Shown: positions 50,749 to 60,761, numbered from the stretch's first letter. The stretch: 64,000 nucleotides of DNA from Fibrobacter sp. UWB13 (GCF_900177805.1 NZ_FXAX01000004.1:124001-188000); one strand, 5' to 3'. The notes: generated by a model from the letters alone, not told the origin. Made by a program: numbers and translations.

Positions 50749-52725
50749 TCAATTTTTCAGGCAACGCACCGAGAAGTGGTAACCCTTTTTCGTGACATCG
50801 TATTCCGGGAAAGCATCATCTCGTGCCGTAAACTCGATGTAAATATTCGAATTGTGGCTATACTGCGATTTATGGAAATTAGGGTTGTCGTCATATTCCA
50901 AATGCACCTCGGCAATCCAGAACGCAGCACTTTCTTGGTTGAAAGTCCAGCCCTTTGACGGCAAAACGGAGAAACCGGTTTCATTCGTCGCCAAGCCCTC
51001 TTCCCAACCATTCTGGGATTTCACGAGACGACTCCCCAGCAAACCAAACTTTTCTGGATAGAGCTCTGCAACTGTCGTTTGCAATGTATAGAAATCATCG
51101 AACGAAGGCATATGCCAGCCGTCCGGACAAACGCCCCGGATGCGCGAAATAGACGGAATTGTATCCTTGCTAAAATCACAATCCTCGTCATACGAGCATT
51201 CACTCATACTTTTTCCCACAGCCGCATTCCAGGTGTAAAGGCGCCCATACATCTCGCAAAAAGCAGGATCGCCACCATCGCAAAAGCTAGAATCCGCCTC
51301 GTAATTCAAGTTCTGTGCCATCCATTCCTGCTTACCGATTTTCACAGTTCTGTACACTTGATTGTCACGAGCATCCAGCAGTTCCCCATATTCCACATCA
51401 GGGTTCAAGTACGCCGTCGTAACGCACTTGTACTTGCTGCAATCGTACTTGATTGCAGGGATTGTTGTAAGCGGCTTATCGAGAGAGCCTTTCACATACT
51501 GAGAATCGGCGACAGCAATATCTTCTATTTCCAGGGACTCGGAATTTTTATCGGCATCCGTCAAGACAACATCCACAGAAAGCTTTGCTTTAGAATCCGT
51601 ATAGCTGAACTCATAGGCAAGGTGGAGCGAATCTTTTTCCTGCTCGACATAATCCTGATAAGCAAGTTGTCCATTTACAAAGAACGAGACCATCAAAGTC
51701 TGGCTTTTACGCCCTATCAAGTCTTCGTATGCGTCAAAGTCAAGGGAATACTTGCGTTCATGCTGTGTCCCGTTTGACTTGACGGAATACTTCGCATTAT
51801 TGACCGTAACGACCTTCGGTGCCGTATGGTCAATAAACACATCCGAATCCAGGCGCATCCCGGCAACACCCTCACGGAAGTTCCCGGCAGAATCAAGAGA
51901 AAGCGCCCACAGCAGGGAGTCGTTTCCAAATTGAGCCTCGTTCACGGCATCATGAAATTCACTGCCAGCAGCAGACCTACGCACGGCCACCATGCTTATA
52001 ATATAATGCCCTTCCTTCAAGGTATCTAGAATGTCGTAGACTTTACAACTCATGTAGTCCCAATATTTAGAGCACTCCACGAGAACGGCGTTTGCCCCTG
52101 TACTATCGTATAAATAGACTCTAGCCGAAAAGTAACCCTTATATTCCGTGCCATAATGCACGCTCGCATACTTGTTTTTTACACTCACATACCATTCCAT
52201 TTTCGGGAATGTCCTTATCAGGGAAAAATTGACATTGAAACCTTCTCCCCAGGCAAGCCTGTATTCTCCATCCGGAAGAGCGGGATTATCGAGACTGCTC
52301 AAGTCCGCCTCATATTTCCATTTGGTTTCCCACCTTTCGGTATCGGTTGTATCACTCAGCAGGGTTGTCTTTATAGGGACCGACCCGACTTTTTCCTTCG
52401 CGGTGGAATCAGCAGAGATCTTTACAAGCCTGTATAATGTCGCCTCGACCTTTTCCATATTGTAATGGCACCCCACATCGCTTCCGTAGGCATAGAAGCC
52501 TTTCAACGACGAAATATAATCCAAATCGATCGGCCAACCTTCCCGATAATACGGCTTGGTATCGCAACCCGTTTCTTGCTCGGAACTGCTCGATTTTTCT
52601 TTTTCGCTAGAAGAGCTACTCGTCGTTTCGGGTTCATCTATAATCGGTGAAGAAGGTTCATCATCGCCACACGCCACCAACAAGCAAAGGGCAAATAGCA
52701 ATTCAAGGGAGAGCCAATTTTTCAT
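50749..52725 (-). CDS. Large lipoprotein with TIGR02145 (F. succinogenes major paralogous) domain
   Basis: A 658-aa lipoprotein. Signal peptide and lipobox LLVACGDDEP (Cys19), a Ser/Glu linker (SSSSSEKEKSSSSEQE), a long beta-rich middle region with Cys pairs (about 60-420), and a C-terminal TIGR02145 domain: DNQVYRTVKIGKQEWMAQNL, CEMYGRLYTWNAA, VCPDGWHMPSFDDF and YHFSVRCLKN. The domain resembles a lectin/FGE-like fold and is expanded in Fibrobacter; its ligand is unknown. AGGAGG lies 6 bases before ATG 52725, which decides the start. Confidence 0.83.
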   Translation of the reverse strand: MKNWLSLELLFALCLLVACGDDEPSSPIIDEPETTSSSSSEKEKSSSSEQETGCDTKPYYREGWPIDLDYISSLKGFYAYGSDVGCHYNMEKVEATLYRLVKISADSTAKEKVGSVPIKTTLLSDTTDTERWETKWKYEADLSSLDNPALPDGEYRLAWGEGFNVNFSLIRTFPKMEWYVSVKNKYASVHYGTEYKGYFSARVYLYDSTGANAVLVECSKYWDYMSCKVYDILDTLKEGHYIISMVAVRRSAAGSEFHDAVNEAQFGNDSLLWALSLDSAGNFREGVAGMRLDSDVFIDHTAPKVVTVNNAKYSVKSNGTQHERKYSLDFDAYEDLIGRKSQTLMVSFFVNGQLAYQDYVEQEKDSLHLAYEFSYTDSKAKLSVDVVLTDADKNSESLEIEDIAVADSQYVKGSLDKPLTTIPAIKYDCSKYKCVTTAYLNPDVEYGELLDARDNQVYRTVKIGKQEWMAQNLNYEADSSFCDGGDPAFCEMYGRLYTWNAAVGKSMSECSYDEDCDFSKDTIPSISRIRGVCPDGWHMPSFDDFYTLQTTVAELYPEKFGLLGSRLVKSQNGWEEGLATNETGFSVLPSKGWTFNQESAAFWIAEVHLEYDDNPNFHKSQYSHNSNIYIEFTARDDAFPEYDVTKKGYHFSVRCLKN

Positions 52726-52800
52726 ATTCATCCTCCTAAGCACCAAAAGAAAATTACGCCTAACGTAATATACAAAAAACGCCAATTTTGCGAGCTTTTT

Positions 52801-52944
52801 TTGAAGAAAGACGGTATCGGTTTTGACGGCTTATCTTTCGAAATCGGCTGGCACACCCATGGCAGCGTGATGATCGTGGTGCCTTACAAGGAAATTCTGC
52901 CCTATATGGAAACTTGGGCCCGCAGAATATATGGTTTCAATTGA
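52801..52944 (+). pseudogene. Remnant of a DUF3298/RsiV-like gene (C-terminal end only)
   Basis: A 47-codon open stretch without a start encodes GFDGLSFEIGWHTHGSVMIV, then VPYKEILPYMETWARRIYGF and a TGA stop. The pattern (EIG...G...V.VPY.E..PYM) matches the C-terminal end of DUF3298 proteins such as RsiV. The rest is missing, so this is probably a decayed or deleted gene. It lies in the 431-bp gap before ackA. Confidence 0.45.
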
Positions 52945-53045
52945 CGCATTCGTAATCCGCCTTAGATCCCCCCGCGCCAAAATACTATTATTTAGAAAAA
53001 AGAACGGGGCAAAATGTCCTATAGACCAAAGACGATCAATCGATT

Positions 53046-53088
53046 AGATTCTTCGACTTCGTCCTACGGACTCCGCTCAGAATGACAC
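53046..53088. repeat. Dispersed intergenic repeat (GATTCTTCGAC...CTCAGAATGACACC)
   Basis: Ends AGATTCTTCG and CTCAGAATGACA pair partly around CTACGGACTCC. Related in layout to 8681-8713. The rest of the gap up to 53156 holds CACTAACCACTAACCACTG short repeats. Confidence 0.55.
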
Positions 53089-53156
53089 CTCTATCATGTT
53101 CTGCCAGCTGAGCCGAAGGCTCCCTAATCACTAACCACTAACCACTGATTACTAAA

Positions 53157-54338
53157 ATGCGCGTACTCGTCCTCAACTGCGGCAGCTCCTCTGTAAAATT
53201 TGCTGTCATCGATACAAAGACCCAGGAATCCATCGCTAGCGGCCTCGTCGAAAACATCGGCGTGAACGGTCACACCAAGGCCAAAGGTCCTGAAGGCAAG
53301 ATTGACTTCAACTTCGACTGCCCCACGCATGCCGAAGCTGTGGACCAGGTCAAGAAGTTCCTTGACGCCCAGAAGCTCACCTCCACGATCGAAGCTATCG
53401 GCCACCGCGTCGTGCATGGCGGTAAGTACATCAAGAGCGAAAAGGTCTCTCAGGAAGTCATCGACTACATCCGCAGCATCACGCTCTTTGCCCCGCTCCA
53501 CGAACCGGCACACGCAACCGGCATGGAATGCGCTACCAAGTTCTTCCCGGGTCTCCCGCAAGTCGCCGTGTTCGATACGGCTTTCCACCAGACCATGCCA
53601 CAGAAGGCTTACCTCTACGGCATCCCGTACAAGTTCTATGAAAATGACGGCATCCGCCGTTACGGTGCTCACGGCACAAGCCACCGCTTCGTGACCGCCG
53701 AAGCTTGCAAGGTTCTCGGCACCAAGCCCGAAGAAACCTGCCTCATCACGGCTCACCTCGGCAACGGCTCCAGCTGCTCCGCCATCTTGAACGGCCAGTG
53801 CGTCGATACCACGATGGGCTTCACACCGCTCGAAGGCCTTATCATGGGTACCCGTTCCGGTAGCCTTGACCCGGCAATCCTCTTCTACATCGCTAAGAAG
53901 TACGGTGAAGAATACGGCACCATCGACAAGCTCGACCACCTCGTTAACAAGGAATCCGGCTTGCTCGGTCTCTCTGGACTTTCTAACGACATGCGTACTC
54001 TCACGCAGGCTGCAAGCGAAGGCAACAAGCAGGCACAAATCGCCCTTGACGTCTTCTGCTACCGCCTCACCCGCGAAATCGACGGCATCGCCATGGCTCT
54101 CCCACGCATTGACGCCATCGTCTTCACGGGCGGCATCGGCGAAAACAGCTTCTACGTCCGCAAGCAGGCTCTCGACAACCTGAAGCTCCTCGGCTACCAG
54201 GTTGACGAAGAACGCAACCTCAAGAGCGGCAAGGAATCGAACCACCTCATCACGAAGGATGGCACGCCGAAGGCAATCGTCGTTGCAACAAACGAAGAAC
54301 TCCTCATCGCTCTCGACACCGAAGCACTTGTCAAGTAA
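53157..54338 (+). CDS. ackA: Acetate kinase
   Basis: Makes ATP and acetate from acetyl phosphate, a main energy step in this acetate-forming fermentation. The 393-aa ASKHA-fold enzyme has VLNCGSSSVKF, AIGHRVVHGG, VFDTAFHQTMP, RRYGAHGTSHRFV, TAHLGNGSSCSAI, GFTPLEGLIMGTRSGSLDP and VFTGGIGENS, with all catalytic and nucleotide sites. No pta gene is adjacent. A strong terminator follows about 110 bases downstream. Confidence 0.95.
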   Translation: MRVLVLNCGSSSVKFAVIDTKTQESIASGLVENIGVNGHTKAKGPEGKIDFNFDCPTHAEAVDQVKKFLDAQKLTSTIEAIGHRVVHGGKYIKSEKVSQEVIDYIRSITLFAPLHEPAHATGMECATKFFPGLPQVAVFDTAFHQTMPQKAYLYGIPYKFYENDGIRRYGAHGTSHRFVTAEACKVLGTKPEETCLITAHLGNGSSCSAILNGQCVDTTMGFTPLEGLIMGTRSGSLDPAILFYIAKKYGEEYGTIDKLDHLVNKESGLLGLSGLSNDMRTLTQAASEGNKQAQIALDVFCYRLTREIDGIAMALPRIDAIVFTGGIGENSFYVRKQALDNLKLLGYQVDEERNLKSGKESNHLITKDGTPKAIVVATNEELLIALDTEALVK

Positions 54339-54444
54339 CGCAAAGCAGAATAGTGAGCAACAAGTCCCATGCGTTAAGCTGGGACGGTTGCGAGAGTGAG
54401 CGCCAGCCCTGCACATGTTTTGCAGATTCTAGCGCGAACGGTCA

Positions 54445-54478
54445 GAAAAAGGCTCCGCGATGCGGAGCCTTTCTTTTA
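54445..54478 (+). terminator. Terminator after ackA
   Basis: AAAGGCTCCGC-GA-TGCGGAGCCTTT with TTCTTTT tail. Confidence 0.8.
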
Positions 54479-54496
54479 CGCTTATGCAAAGTGAGC

Positions 54497-57400
54497 TTAC
54501 TTAATCGTCCATGTCTGGTTGTTGACGCGGAGGATCTTGCGTCCCTGCACCTGGGCAGAAGCGTTGAGCACTTCAGCCGGGTTCACCGGAAGCTTAGCAC
54601 TCCAGACCACGCGACCCTTCATGTCCATGATCTTTGCCGTACCGCGCTTTGCCATCACAGCATTCTGCCAGTTCATCTTCGGCTGAGCAAGCTGCGGTTT
54701 CAAGCCAATCGGTCTTTCACCAATGATAACATACAGCGGAACCGTCACATTCAACTTATCCGGATCGCTAGCCTTCACGCCAATCGCAAGAATCTGCTTG
54801 TCCTTGAACTTGACGCCTTCATTAGCCTTGACCGTAATCACGGAACCCTTCATCGAAATCGAAACGTACTTCAGCAAAGCGTCAGTCTCGTTCGGGGTAT
54901 AGGTCAATTCATCGCCATCGACATCCGTCACAAGCGTATCCAAATCCCATTTGACTTTCCAGTCGGACTTTTCGGATACATAGATGGTATCGCGATGCAA
55001 CAGCACAGGCTTGTCGTTTACCGGAGTAATCGTCACGCAGAATTCAAAGCTCTTGGAGCCAGACTTCTTGTCTGTTGCCGTCACGACCACATAAGCCTTG
55101 CCCGTAGAATCCTGAACGGAGTTGATTTCAAGGATTCCCTTATCCGTAATCTGAACCTTGAGCTTGCCATCCTTGCTCTTTGCAGAGTAGGTCAGCGGGT
55201 CGCCTTCCGGATCCTTGAACCAGGAGGCAATCACAGAACTCGTGTACTTCAAAGTTTTCGAAGTCGGGAAGTCTTCGGTCACAGTCGTATCGAGAGTGCT
55301 GGACTTTACGACAATGGTCGGGAGCAAGTTGCGCTTTTCGACCACAATTGTCACGATAGCGGCTTTGGACTTCGTCCCCTTGACAACGGCATAGTAACCA
55401 AAGTAATCGACACCTTCATAGCCTTCTTCCGGCACGTACTTGAAGCTACCGTCCTTATTGAATGTCAACGTTCCATGAGCAGGCTTCTGAGCAAGTTCAG
55501 CTTCCATACCCTTCGTCACGCCTTCTGGATACTTGTCGTTAGCAAGAACACCTTCCTTGGCATCCACCGTAAGAGTGCTATCGTTAAACGTGGTGTACTC
55601 GTCCTTTACAGCCTGGGCGACATCCTTCGGAGAGACAAGCTTTGCATAAAGCTTCACACCGACGGAATCCTTGCCATCCGAAGCATAGAAGAAGATAGTT
55701 GCAAGACCCGTTGCACTAGCCACCGGCTTCAGAGAAATAAAGTAGGTGCTTGTAGTCACGCTATCGACTGTAGCAATAATCTTTGTACCTACAGCCTTAT
55801 AAGTAAACTTCTGCGTGCCTTCGGTAACTTCACGATCCTTAAAGACCAAGGACTTTGTCGGAATCTTGATCTGTTTTACGGTATCTTCGTCGAAGTCCAT
55901 ATCGAGAACAAGCGTATCCTTCAGGAATGCACTATCGGCAACCGTCACGGTCGGCTTGGCGTTGATCGGCACCACGTGGATGACCACAGTACCCTTGTTA
56001 CTAATCATCGTATGATTTGCAGTTTCCACAAGCACGTAAGTCAACGTGTCATCGCCACGGAAATCCTTTTCCGGAGTATAGACGAACGAACCCAACTGGG
56101 AGAATTCCGTCAAAACGCCATGCTTGGTAGAATCCACCGGCACAACCAGGAAGTCATCGCCATCCGGATCCGTGTTCATTGCAGCAAGACCGCGCACAAT
56201 CGGAACAATCAAATCTTCGCCTTCGTTCACTGTATACGACGTATCCAAAGCCACCGGCGGTCTATTGGCATCCTTGATTGTCAAGGCGTACTGGACAAAG
56301 ACAGATTCAGACTTTCCATCCGTCGCATAAATCGCCACATTGATACTCGTATCCTTTTTAATACCGGTCGGAGTAAAGCGAAGGGTATCATTCAACGTAG
56401 CCTTGTCCATCGGAGTCAAGATGGAAATCAACGGAGCAGACATGTCAACGGCAAAAATGAGCTTGTCATTGTCTTCGTCTGCAAAAAGATCTACCAACGG
56501 AACTTTGACTGTATCCGTTTCATCAATCTTCAGCACAACGACTTCATCATAAGGAGCAAGCACCGTTGTCGGGTGATTTTCTGCAGGAGGATCATCCGGG
56601 CATTCCGGGTCACCCGGGCAAACCGGATCAGGTCCCGGACCTTCAGCATCAGCCGTAATGATAACGTTAAACTGAGCCTTTACAGAAGTTCCTTCGCTAC
56701 TCAAAGCAAAGATATTAAGAGCTAATGCTGTATCGCGTTCAATATTCCTAGAAACAAACACAAGAGTGTCCGCCAAAGTCGGCGCATCAGCCGGCTTGAT
56801 CTTCGTCAAGATATTGGCAGGCATCGAAGTCGCAATCGTAATCTCTTCATTTTCGCCCGCAGTAAAGACCTTCGAAAGAGGAATCTTCAAGGAATCCGTT
56901 TCCTTCATCGTCACGGTCTGAGCCTTGTTATACGGTTCAAGCACCGCAAGAGTCGGCTTTTCTACGACCGTTTCGCATTCACCGAGAGAAATGGAAGCAA
57001 CCGTAATGACGTTTTTATGCCTATTGGCGTCACTTTCTTCAAGGTTTGCAGCAATGCCCGCCTTGTAGCTAATCTGAACAGCTAGCTGTTTTGCCAAATC
57101 CAACGAGGCAGTCTGGCCCCAGCCCGCTTCTTGAGCGAAATTCTGGAAATCAAGGTACTTCGCCGTAAATTCGGTTGCAGCCGGGAGGTTCACGCCATAA
57201 TAGTTGTAGTCCGTAATAGTAGACTGCTTCAAGTCAAAACGGAACGGACGATCCGCCTTATAGGTAAAGCAAAGGCCAGAATGAGCAGAAAGATCTACAT
57301 CCGTTTCCTGTCCACCAGAAGATTTCCACGAAAAACCAAAACCTGCAACACTATACTCTTCTGAATTGAGATCCAACTCTACAGAAAACTGCTTATACCC

Positions 57401-57577
57401 ATCATCGGTATCGGAAAGAGTACCCTTTGTATTCGGTTGCGGCTGGGCATAGGAATACCACCCAGCCGGCTGCATGTCATTGCCTTTCTGTTTATCAAAA
57501 CTCCAAACCGTCGTGCCGGCGAAACCCGTCGTCGCGCCAGCCAACGCCATCACCAAAGATAACGATAGCGATTTCAT
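54497..57577 (-). CDS. Large secreted multidomain adhesin-like protein
   Basis: A 1026-aa exported protein. Signal peptide (MKSLSLSLVMALAGATTGFA), an N-terminal CBM11/galactose-binding-like domain (about 22-200: VWSFDKQKGNDMQPAGWYSY, CFTYKADRPFRFDLKQ), then about seven Ig/cadherin-like repeats (GSFVYTPEKDFRGDDTLTYV; GVLANDKYPEGV with GYEGVDYFGYYAV). A linker with four Cys (PDPVCPGDPECPDDPP) lies near 320. The last 60 residues (AKIMDMKGRVVWSAKL, GRKILRVNNQ) look like a secretion-sorting tail. A surface role in polysaccharide adhesion is inferred. No partner gene is adjacent. Confidence 0.72.
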   Translation of the reverse strand: MKSLSLSLVMALAGATTGFAGTTVWSFDKQKGNDMQPAGWYSYAQPQPNTKGTLSDTDDGYKQFSVELDLNSEEYSVAGFGFSWKSSGGQETDVDLSAHSGLCFTYKADRPFRFDLKQSTITDYNYYGVNLPAATEFTAKYLDFQNFAQEAGWGQTASLDLAKQLAVQISYKAGIAANLEESDANRHKNVITVASISLGECETVVEKPTLAVLEPYNKAQTVTMKETDSLKIPLSKVFTAGENEEITIATSMPANILTKIKPADAPTLADTLVFVSRNIERDTALALNIFALSSEGTSVKAQFNVIITADAEGPGPDPVCPGDPECPDDPPAENHPTTVLAPYDEVVVLKIDETDTVKVPLVDLFADEDNDKLIFAVDMSAPLISILTPMDKATLNDTLRFTPTGIKKDTSINVAIYATDGKSESVFVQYALTIKDANRPPVALDTSYTVNEGEDLIVPIVRGLAAMNTDPDGDDFLVVPVDSTKHGVLTEFSQLGSFVYTPEKDFRGDDTLTYVLVETANHTMISNKGTVVIHVVPINAKPTVTVADSAFLKDTLVLDMDFDEDTVKQIKIPTKSLVFKDREVTEGTQKFTYKAVGTKIIATVDSVTTSTYFISLKPVASATGLATIFFYASDGKDSVGVKLYAKLVSPKDVAQAVKDEYTTFNDSTLTVDAKEGVLANDKYPEGVTKGMEAELAQKPAHGTLTFNKDGSFKYVPEEGYEGVDYFGYYAVVKGTKSKAAIVTIVVEKRNLLPTIVVKSSTLDTTVTEDFPTSKTLKYTSSVIASWFKDPEGDPLTYSAKSKDGKLKVQITDKGILEINSVQDSTGKAYVVVTATDKKSGSKSFEFCVTITPVNDKPVLLHRDTIYVSEKSDWKVKWDLDTLVTDVDGDELTYTPNETDALLKYVSISMKGSVITVKANEGVKFKDKQILAIGVKASDPDKLNVTVPLYVIIGERPIGLKPQLAQPKMNWQNAVMAKRGTAKIMDMKGRVVWSAKLPVNPAEVLNASAQVQGRKILRVNNQTWTIK

Positions 57578-57669
57578 TATAAAAACTCCTCTAAGATTTC
57601 AACACCAAGACCCATCAGGGTAAATCTATATTATCCCGTGAGCTTTGTCACTAGGGGAGCAAAAAAAAA

Positions 57670-59526
57670 TCATCCCAAATTGTCAAGGGCTTCGAAGCGC
57701 TCGTAAGCCTGTTCGAGCAGAGCCTCGTCATCGGCAATCTTTTTCTGGAGTTCCACGATGAGGGTTGCGTTCGTGTAGACTTCGGGCTTGGAAAGTTCCA
57801 GCTGGTAGTCGGCAATTTCCTTTTCGAGCTTTTCGATTTTTTCGGGGAGGGCGGCGTATTCGCGCTCCTCGTTGTAGCTGCGCTTTTTCTTTTTCGCAGG
57901 CGCGGGGGACGCAGAGGCGGCGCCGGCGCCAGCGTTAGAGCGAGCTTGCTTTTCGGCTTCGCGTTCGGCGGCCAGGCGGGCTGCCTGGGCGGCTTCCTTG
58001 TCGCGGAGCTTCTTGTTCGCCTCGTAATCGGAGTAACCGCCAACCGCTTCAAAGACATGACCATCTTCTTCGATGGCGAGGATGCCCGTCGCCACGGAAT
58101 CGAGGAAGGCACGGTCATGACTGACAGTCAGGACGGTGCCGTTATAGTCCGCCAAAAGTTCCGCCAGAAGGTCGAGGGTTTCCATGTCCAAGTCGTTCGT
58201 CGGTTCGTCAAGCACCAAGACGTTGCTCGGGTGGCTAAAGAGGCACGCGAGCAAAAGGCGGTTGCGTTCACCGCCACTAAGCGCACTGATCGGACCACGG
58301 GCGCGATCCGCCGAGAACAAGAAGTCTTGCAAATAACTTAACACATGGCGTTTGACACCGTTCAATGTGATATAAGCCTGACCGTCACCGATGTTCTCGA
58401 TGAGCGACTTGTCTTCGCGCAGGCGGGTACGCATCTGGTCAAAATAGGCAATATGGAGGTTACTGCCCAAGCGCACTTCACCCGATTCCGGCTGGAGTTC
58501 GCCAAGAATCAAGCGGAGTAATGTCGTCTTGCCGGAGCCATTCGGCCCCACAATGCCAATACGGTCGCCACGGCTGATTTCGGTCGAGAGGTCGCTAATG
58601 AGCGGACTCCCGTCATAGGAATAGCTCACATTCTTGAGACGCGCAACGAGGCGCCCGGAACGGTCGGCTTCCGTAATCTGCATGTTCACATTGCCTGTAC
58701 GGGAGCGGCGGGCCGCGCGTTCTTCGCGCATCTTGATGAGGGCGCGGACTCGCCCCTCGTTGCGCGTACGGCGGGCCTGGATGCCCTTGCGGATCCAGAC
58801 TTCTTCTTCGGCAAGCTTCTTATCGAAAAGTGCATTTGCCTTTTCTTCTTCGGCAAGCGCCTGGTCCCTAAACTGTACAAACTTGTCGTACGGGAAATCC
58901 CAACTGCGCACACGACCACGGTCAAGCTCAAAAATACGTGTTGCCGTACGGCGGACAAAAGCACGGTCATGGCTCACAAACATCACCGCACAATTCAAGC
59001 GCGTCACAATCCCTTCCAGCCACTGGATCGCGGGAATATCCAAATGGTTCGTCGGTTCGTCGAGCAAAAGCAAATCCGGATCTTCAGCCACGGCACGAGC
59101 AAAAAGCACACGACGCTTCTGACCACCGCTCAAGCTGTCGTAAGGCGCATCCGCATCGATGCCCGTCTTCCCGAGAATCGCCTCGGCAGTCGCATTGTGC
59201 GCGCCATCGTCCAGAATCTTCTGTGAAATCACAGAACCGCCGCTTACCACGGACACGCGGCCCATCACAATGTCGCGGACAGTCCCGTCGAGATGTGCGG
59301 GGATTTCCTGGATCATGCGGGAGACCTTAAGCCCCGTCTTCTTTACGATTTCGCCGGAATTCGCTTCCATCTCACCGGTCAGCACCTTCAAAAGCGTGCT
59401 CTTGCCCTCGCCATTACGACCCACAAGGCAAATGCGGTCGCCAGCCTCAATATCGAACGAGACATTATCCAAAAGCGGCGGACCGCCAAAACGCAGCAAA
59501 ATATTATGAACCGACAAAATGGGCAT
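57670..59526 (-). CDS. uup: ABC-F ATPase, Uup type
   Basis: A 618-aa soluble protein with two ABC domains and no membrane part. Walker A: GRNGEGKST and GPNGSGKTT; signatures LSGGQKRR and LSGGERNR; Walker B LLLLDEPTNHLD and VLVLDEPTNDLD. The interdomain linker (about 220-290) is basic, and the last 90 residues are a coiled coil (PEKIEKLEKEIADYQLELSK) as in Uup. ABC-F proteins act at the ribosome or in genome stability; antibiotic resistance is not implied. AGG lies close to the ATG. Confidence 0.88.
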   Translation of the reverse strand: MPILSVHNILLRFGGPPLLDNVSFDIEAGDRICLVGRNGEGKSTLLKVLTGEMEANSGEIVKKTGLKVSRMIQEIPAHLDGTVRDIVMGRVSVVSGGSVISQKILDDGAHNATAEAILGKTGIDADAPYDSLSGGQKRRVLFARAVAEDPDLLLLDEPTNHLDIPAIQWLEGIVTRLNCAVMFVSHDRAFVRRTATRIFELDRGRVRSWDFPYDKFVQFRDQALAEEEKANALFDKKLAEEEVWIRKGIQARRTRNEGRVRALIKMREERAARRSRTGNVNMQITEADRSGRLVARLKNVSYSYDGSPLISDLSTEISRGDRIGIVGPNGSGKTTLLRLILGELQPESGEVRLGSNLHIAYFDQMRTRLREDKSLIENIGDGQAYITLNGVKRHVLSYLQDFLFSADRARGPISALSGGERNRLLLACLFSHPSNVLVLDEPTNDLDMETLDLLAELLADYNGTVLTVSHDRAFLDSVATGILAIEEDGHVFEAVGGYSDYEANKKLRDKEAAQAARLAAEREAEKQARSNAGAGAASASPAPAKKKKRSYNEEREYAALPEKIEKLEKEIADYQLELSKPEVYTNATLIVELQKKIADDEALLEQAYERFEALDNLG

Positions 59527-59616
59527 AAAAACCTACTTCTTTTTCACAAAAATAAAAATCTTGCGTTTAAAACTTTTAATGCAAACTTTAAAAAAAAGGA
59601 GATGCCTTTAATTATC

Positions 59617-59624
59617 TAAATTTG
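59617..59624 (+). promoter_or_regulatory. TAnnTTTG promoter element before the BamA-like barrel gene
   Basis: TAAATTTG, with the hexamer ending 8 bases before ATG 59631 and no ribosome-binding site. Confidence 0.5.
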
Positions 59625-59630
59625 GACGAA

Positions 59631-60722
59631 ATGCGTTTTTTGTCTAAAAAGCTACTAGCACTAGCAGCCTTCGCCGCACCAGCATTTGCAGGAGTTGAAG
59701 CCGATTCCACGGACGACTTCCAGCGTTTTTCCGTCGTTCCCATTCTTGGCTATACCGAAGAAACCCGGTACCAGTTCGGGGCAATGGCTATCATATTCTT
59801 CAAACCTGAATTTACCGGCGGAAACTCCACCGAGCTAGACCTTTCCTTTTACGGCACAACACGCAAGCAGGTCACGGGTTCTGTATCACCCAAGTTCTTC
59901 TTGTTGAACGATCGAATTTCAGGAGATGTCGACCTCCATTACGAAAACTGGGTCGGTAATTACTTTGGTAGAGGCAACGATCCCGACATCGACGACTACC
60001 GCAAGTTCGACCGCCACACATTCTATTTTACATCCTTAACCGAAGCCAATTTTGGTACAAAGCAATGGCTTCCGGACTTCCGCTACGGGCTATTTTTCGA
60101 GATAAACAGCACCGAGATTGACCTCAACCGGTACAATTACCACGGGACTCTCAATCGCCCTGAAAACACAGACGGCTGGAGAAACGGCGTAGGCTACCAT
60201 CTTTCCATAGACTCCCGCGACAACACCAACTGGGCTCGGCATGGTTACCTTGTACAATGGGGACACTACTTTTATAACAAAGCCTTAGGCGACTACAATT
60301 TCACCCATCAGGAACTCGATGTCCGCGGCTATACAGAATTCATCTGGAATACGTCCATGGCTGTCGGTTTCCTCTGGCAACGCATCGACGGAGACGCTCC
60401 TTTTGACAAACTTGCAGGCTCGGACGGGCTCAAGCGGTTCCGAGGCGTCGAAAAGAACTTCTTCTACGGCAACCAGGCGATGTTTTTACAAGTAGAATTC
60501 CGCAAGAAACTGTTCTGGCGACTCGCCGGTGACATTTTCTTCGAAGGCGGAAAAACGGGCGATTACTTTAGCGACCTTATGCGTAACAAGTGGCATAGGA
60601 GCTTGGGCTTCGGGGGGCGGTTGGCGCTCAACCAGAAAGAAAACCTGTATGCCCGCTGCGAATTTTCGTGGGTCGATTTCAAGCACCTCGGCATGACGAT
60701 GTACGTCCGCGACGCCTTCTAG
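59631..60722 (+). CDS. Outer-membrane beta-barrel protein, BamA/surface-antigen-like
   Basis: A 363-aa barrel. Signal peptide (MRFLSKKLLALAAFAAPAFA), then an Omp85-like C-terminal barrel without POTRA domains: VVPILGYTEETRYQFGAMAI, VGYHLSIDSRDNTNWARHGY, the SDGLKRFRGVEKNFFYGNQA loop (a degenerate LRGY/F-type motif) and a last strand ending GMTMYVRDAF. Related proteins insert or move substrates in the outer membrane; the role here is unknown. ATG 59631 is used rather than an in-frame TTG nine bases upstream. Confidence 0.72.
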   Translation: MRFLSKKLLALAAFAAPAFAGVEADSTDDFQRFSVVPILGYTEETRYQFGAMAIIFFKPEFTGGNSTELDLSFYGTTRKQVTGSVSPKFFLLNDRISGDVDLHYENWVGNYFGRGNDPDIDDYRKFDRHTFYFTSLTEANFGTKQWLPDFRYGLFFEINSTEIDLNRYNYHGTLNRPENTDGWRNGVGYHLSIDSRDNTNWARHGYLVQWGHYFYNKALGDYNFTHQELDVRGYTEFIWNTSMAVGFLWQRIDGDAPFDKLAGSDGLKRFRGVEKNFFYGNQAMFLQVEFRKKLFWRLAGDIFFEGGKTGDYFSDLMRNKWHRSLGFGGRLALNQKENLYARCEFSWVDFKHLGMTMYVRDAF

Positions 60723-60752
60723 TGGGTAGTCACTAGTCAATAGTTATTAGTT
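60722..60752. repeat. TAGTCACTAGTCAATAG short repeats
   Basis: Degenerate TAGT/CTAG repeats directly after the barrel gene, similar to 2359-2431. Confidence 0.45.
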
Positions 60753-60761
60753 TCTGGGGAT

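Noticed and set aside
54360-54440. Possible small RNA or riboswitch between ackA and its terminator
   Set aside because: Only one weak hairpin (GTCCCA...TGGGAC) is visible and no conserved motif could be recognised.
54353-56725. 790-codon open frame antisense to the adhesin-like gene
   Set aside because: Low-complexity Arg/His/Ile-rich translation, no domain, and the opposite strand encodes clear Ig-like repeats.
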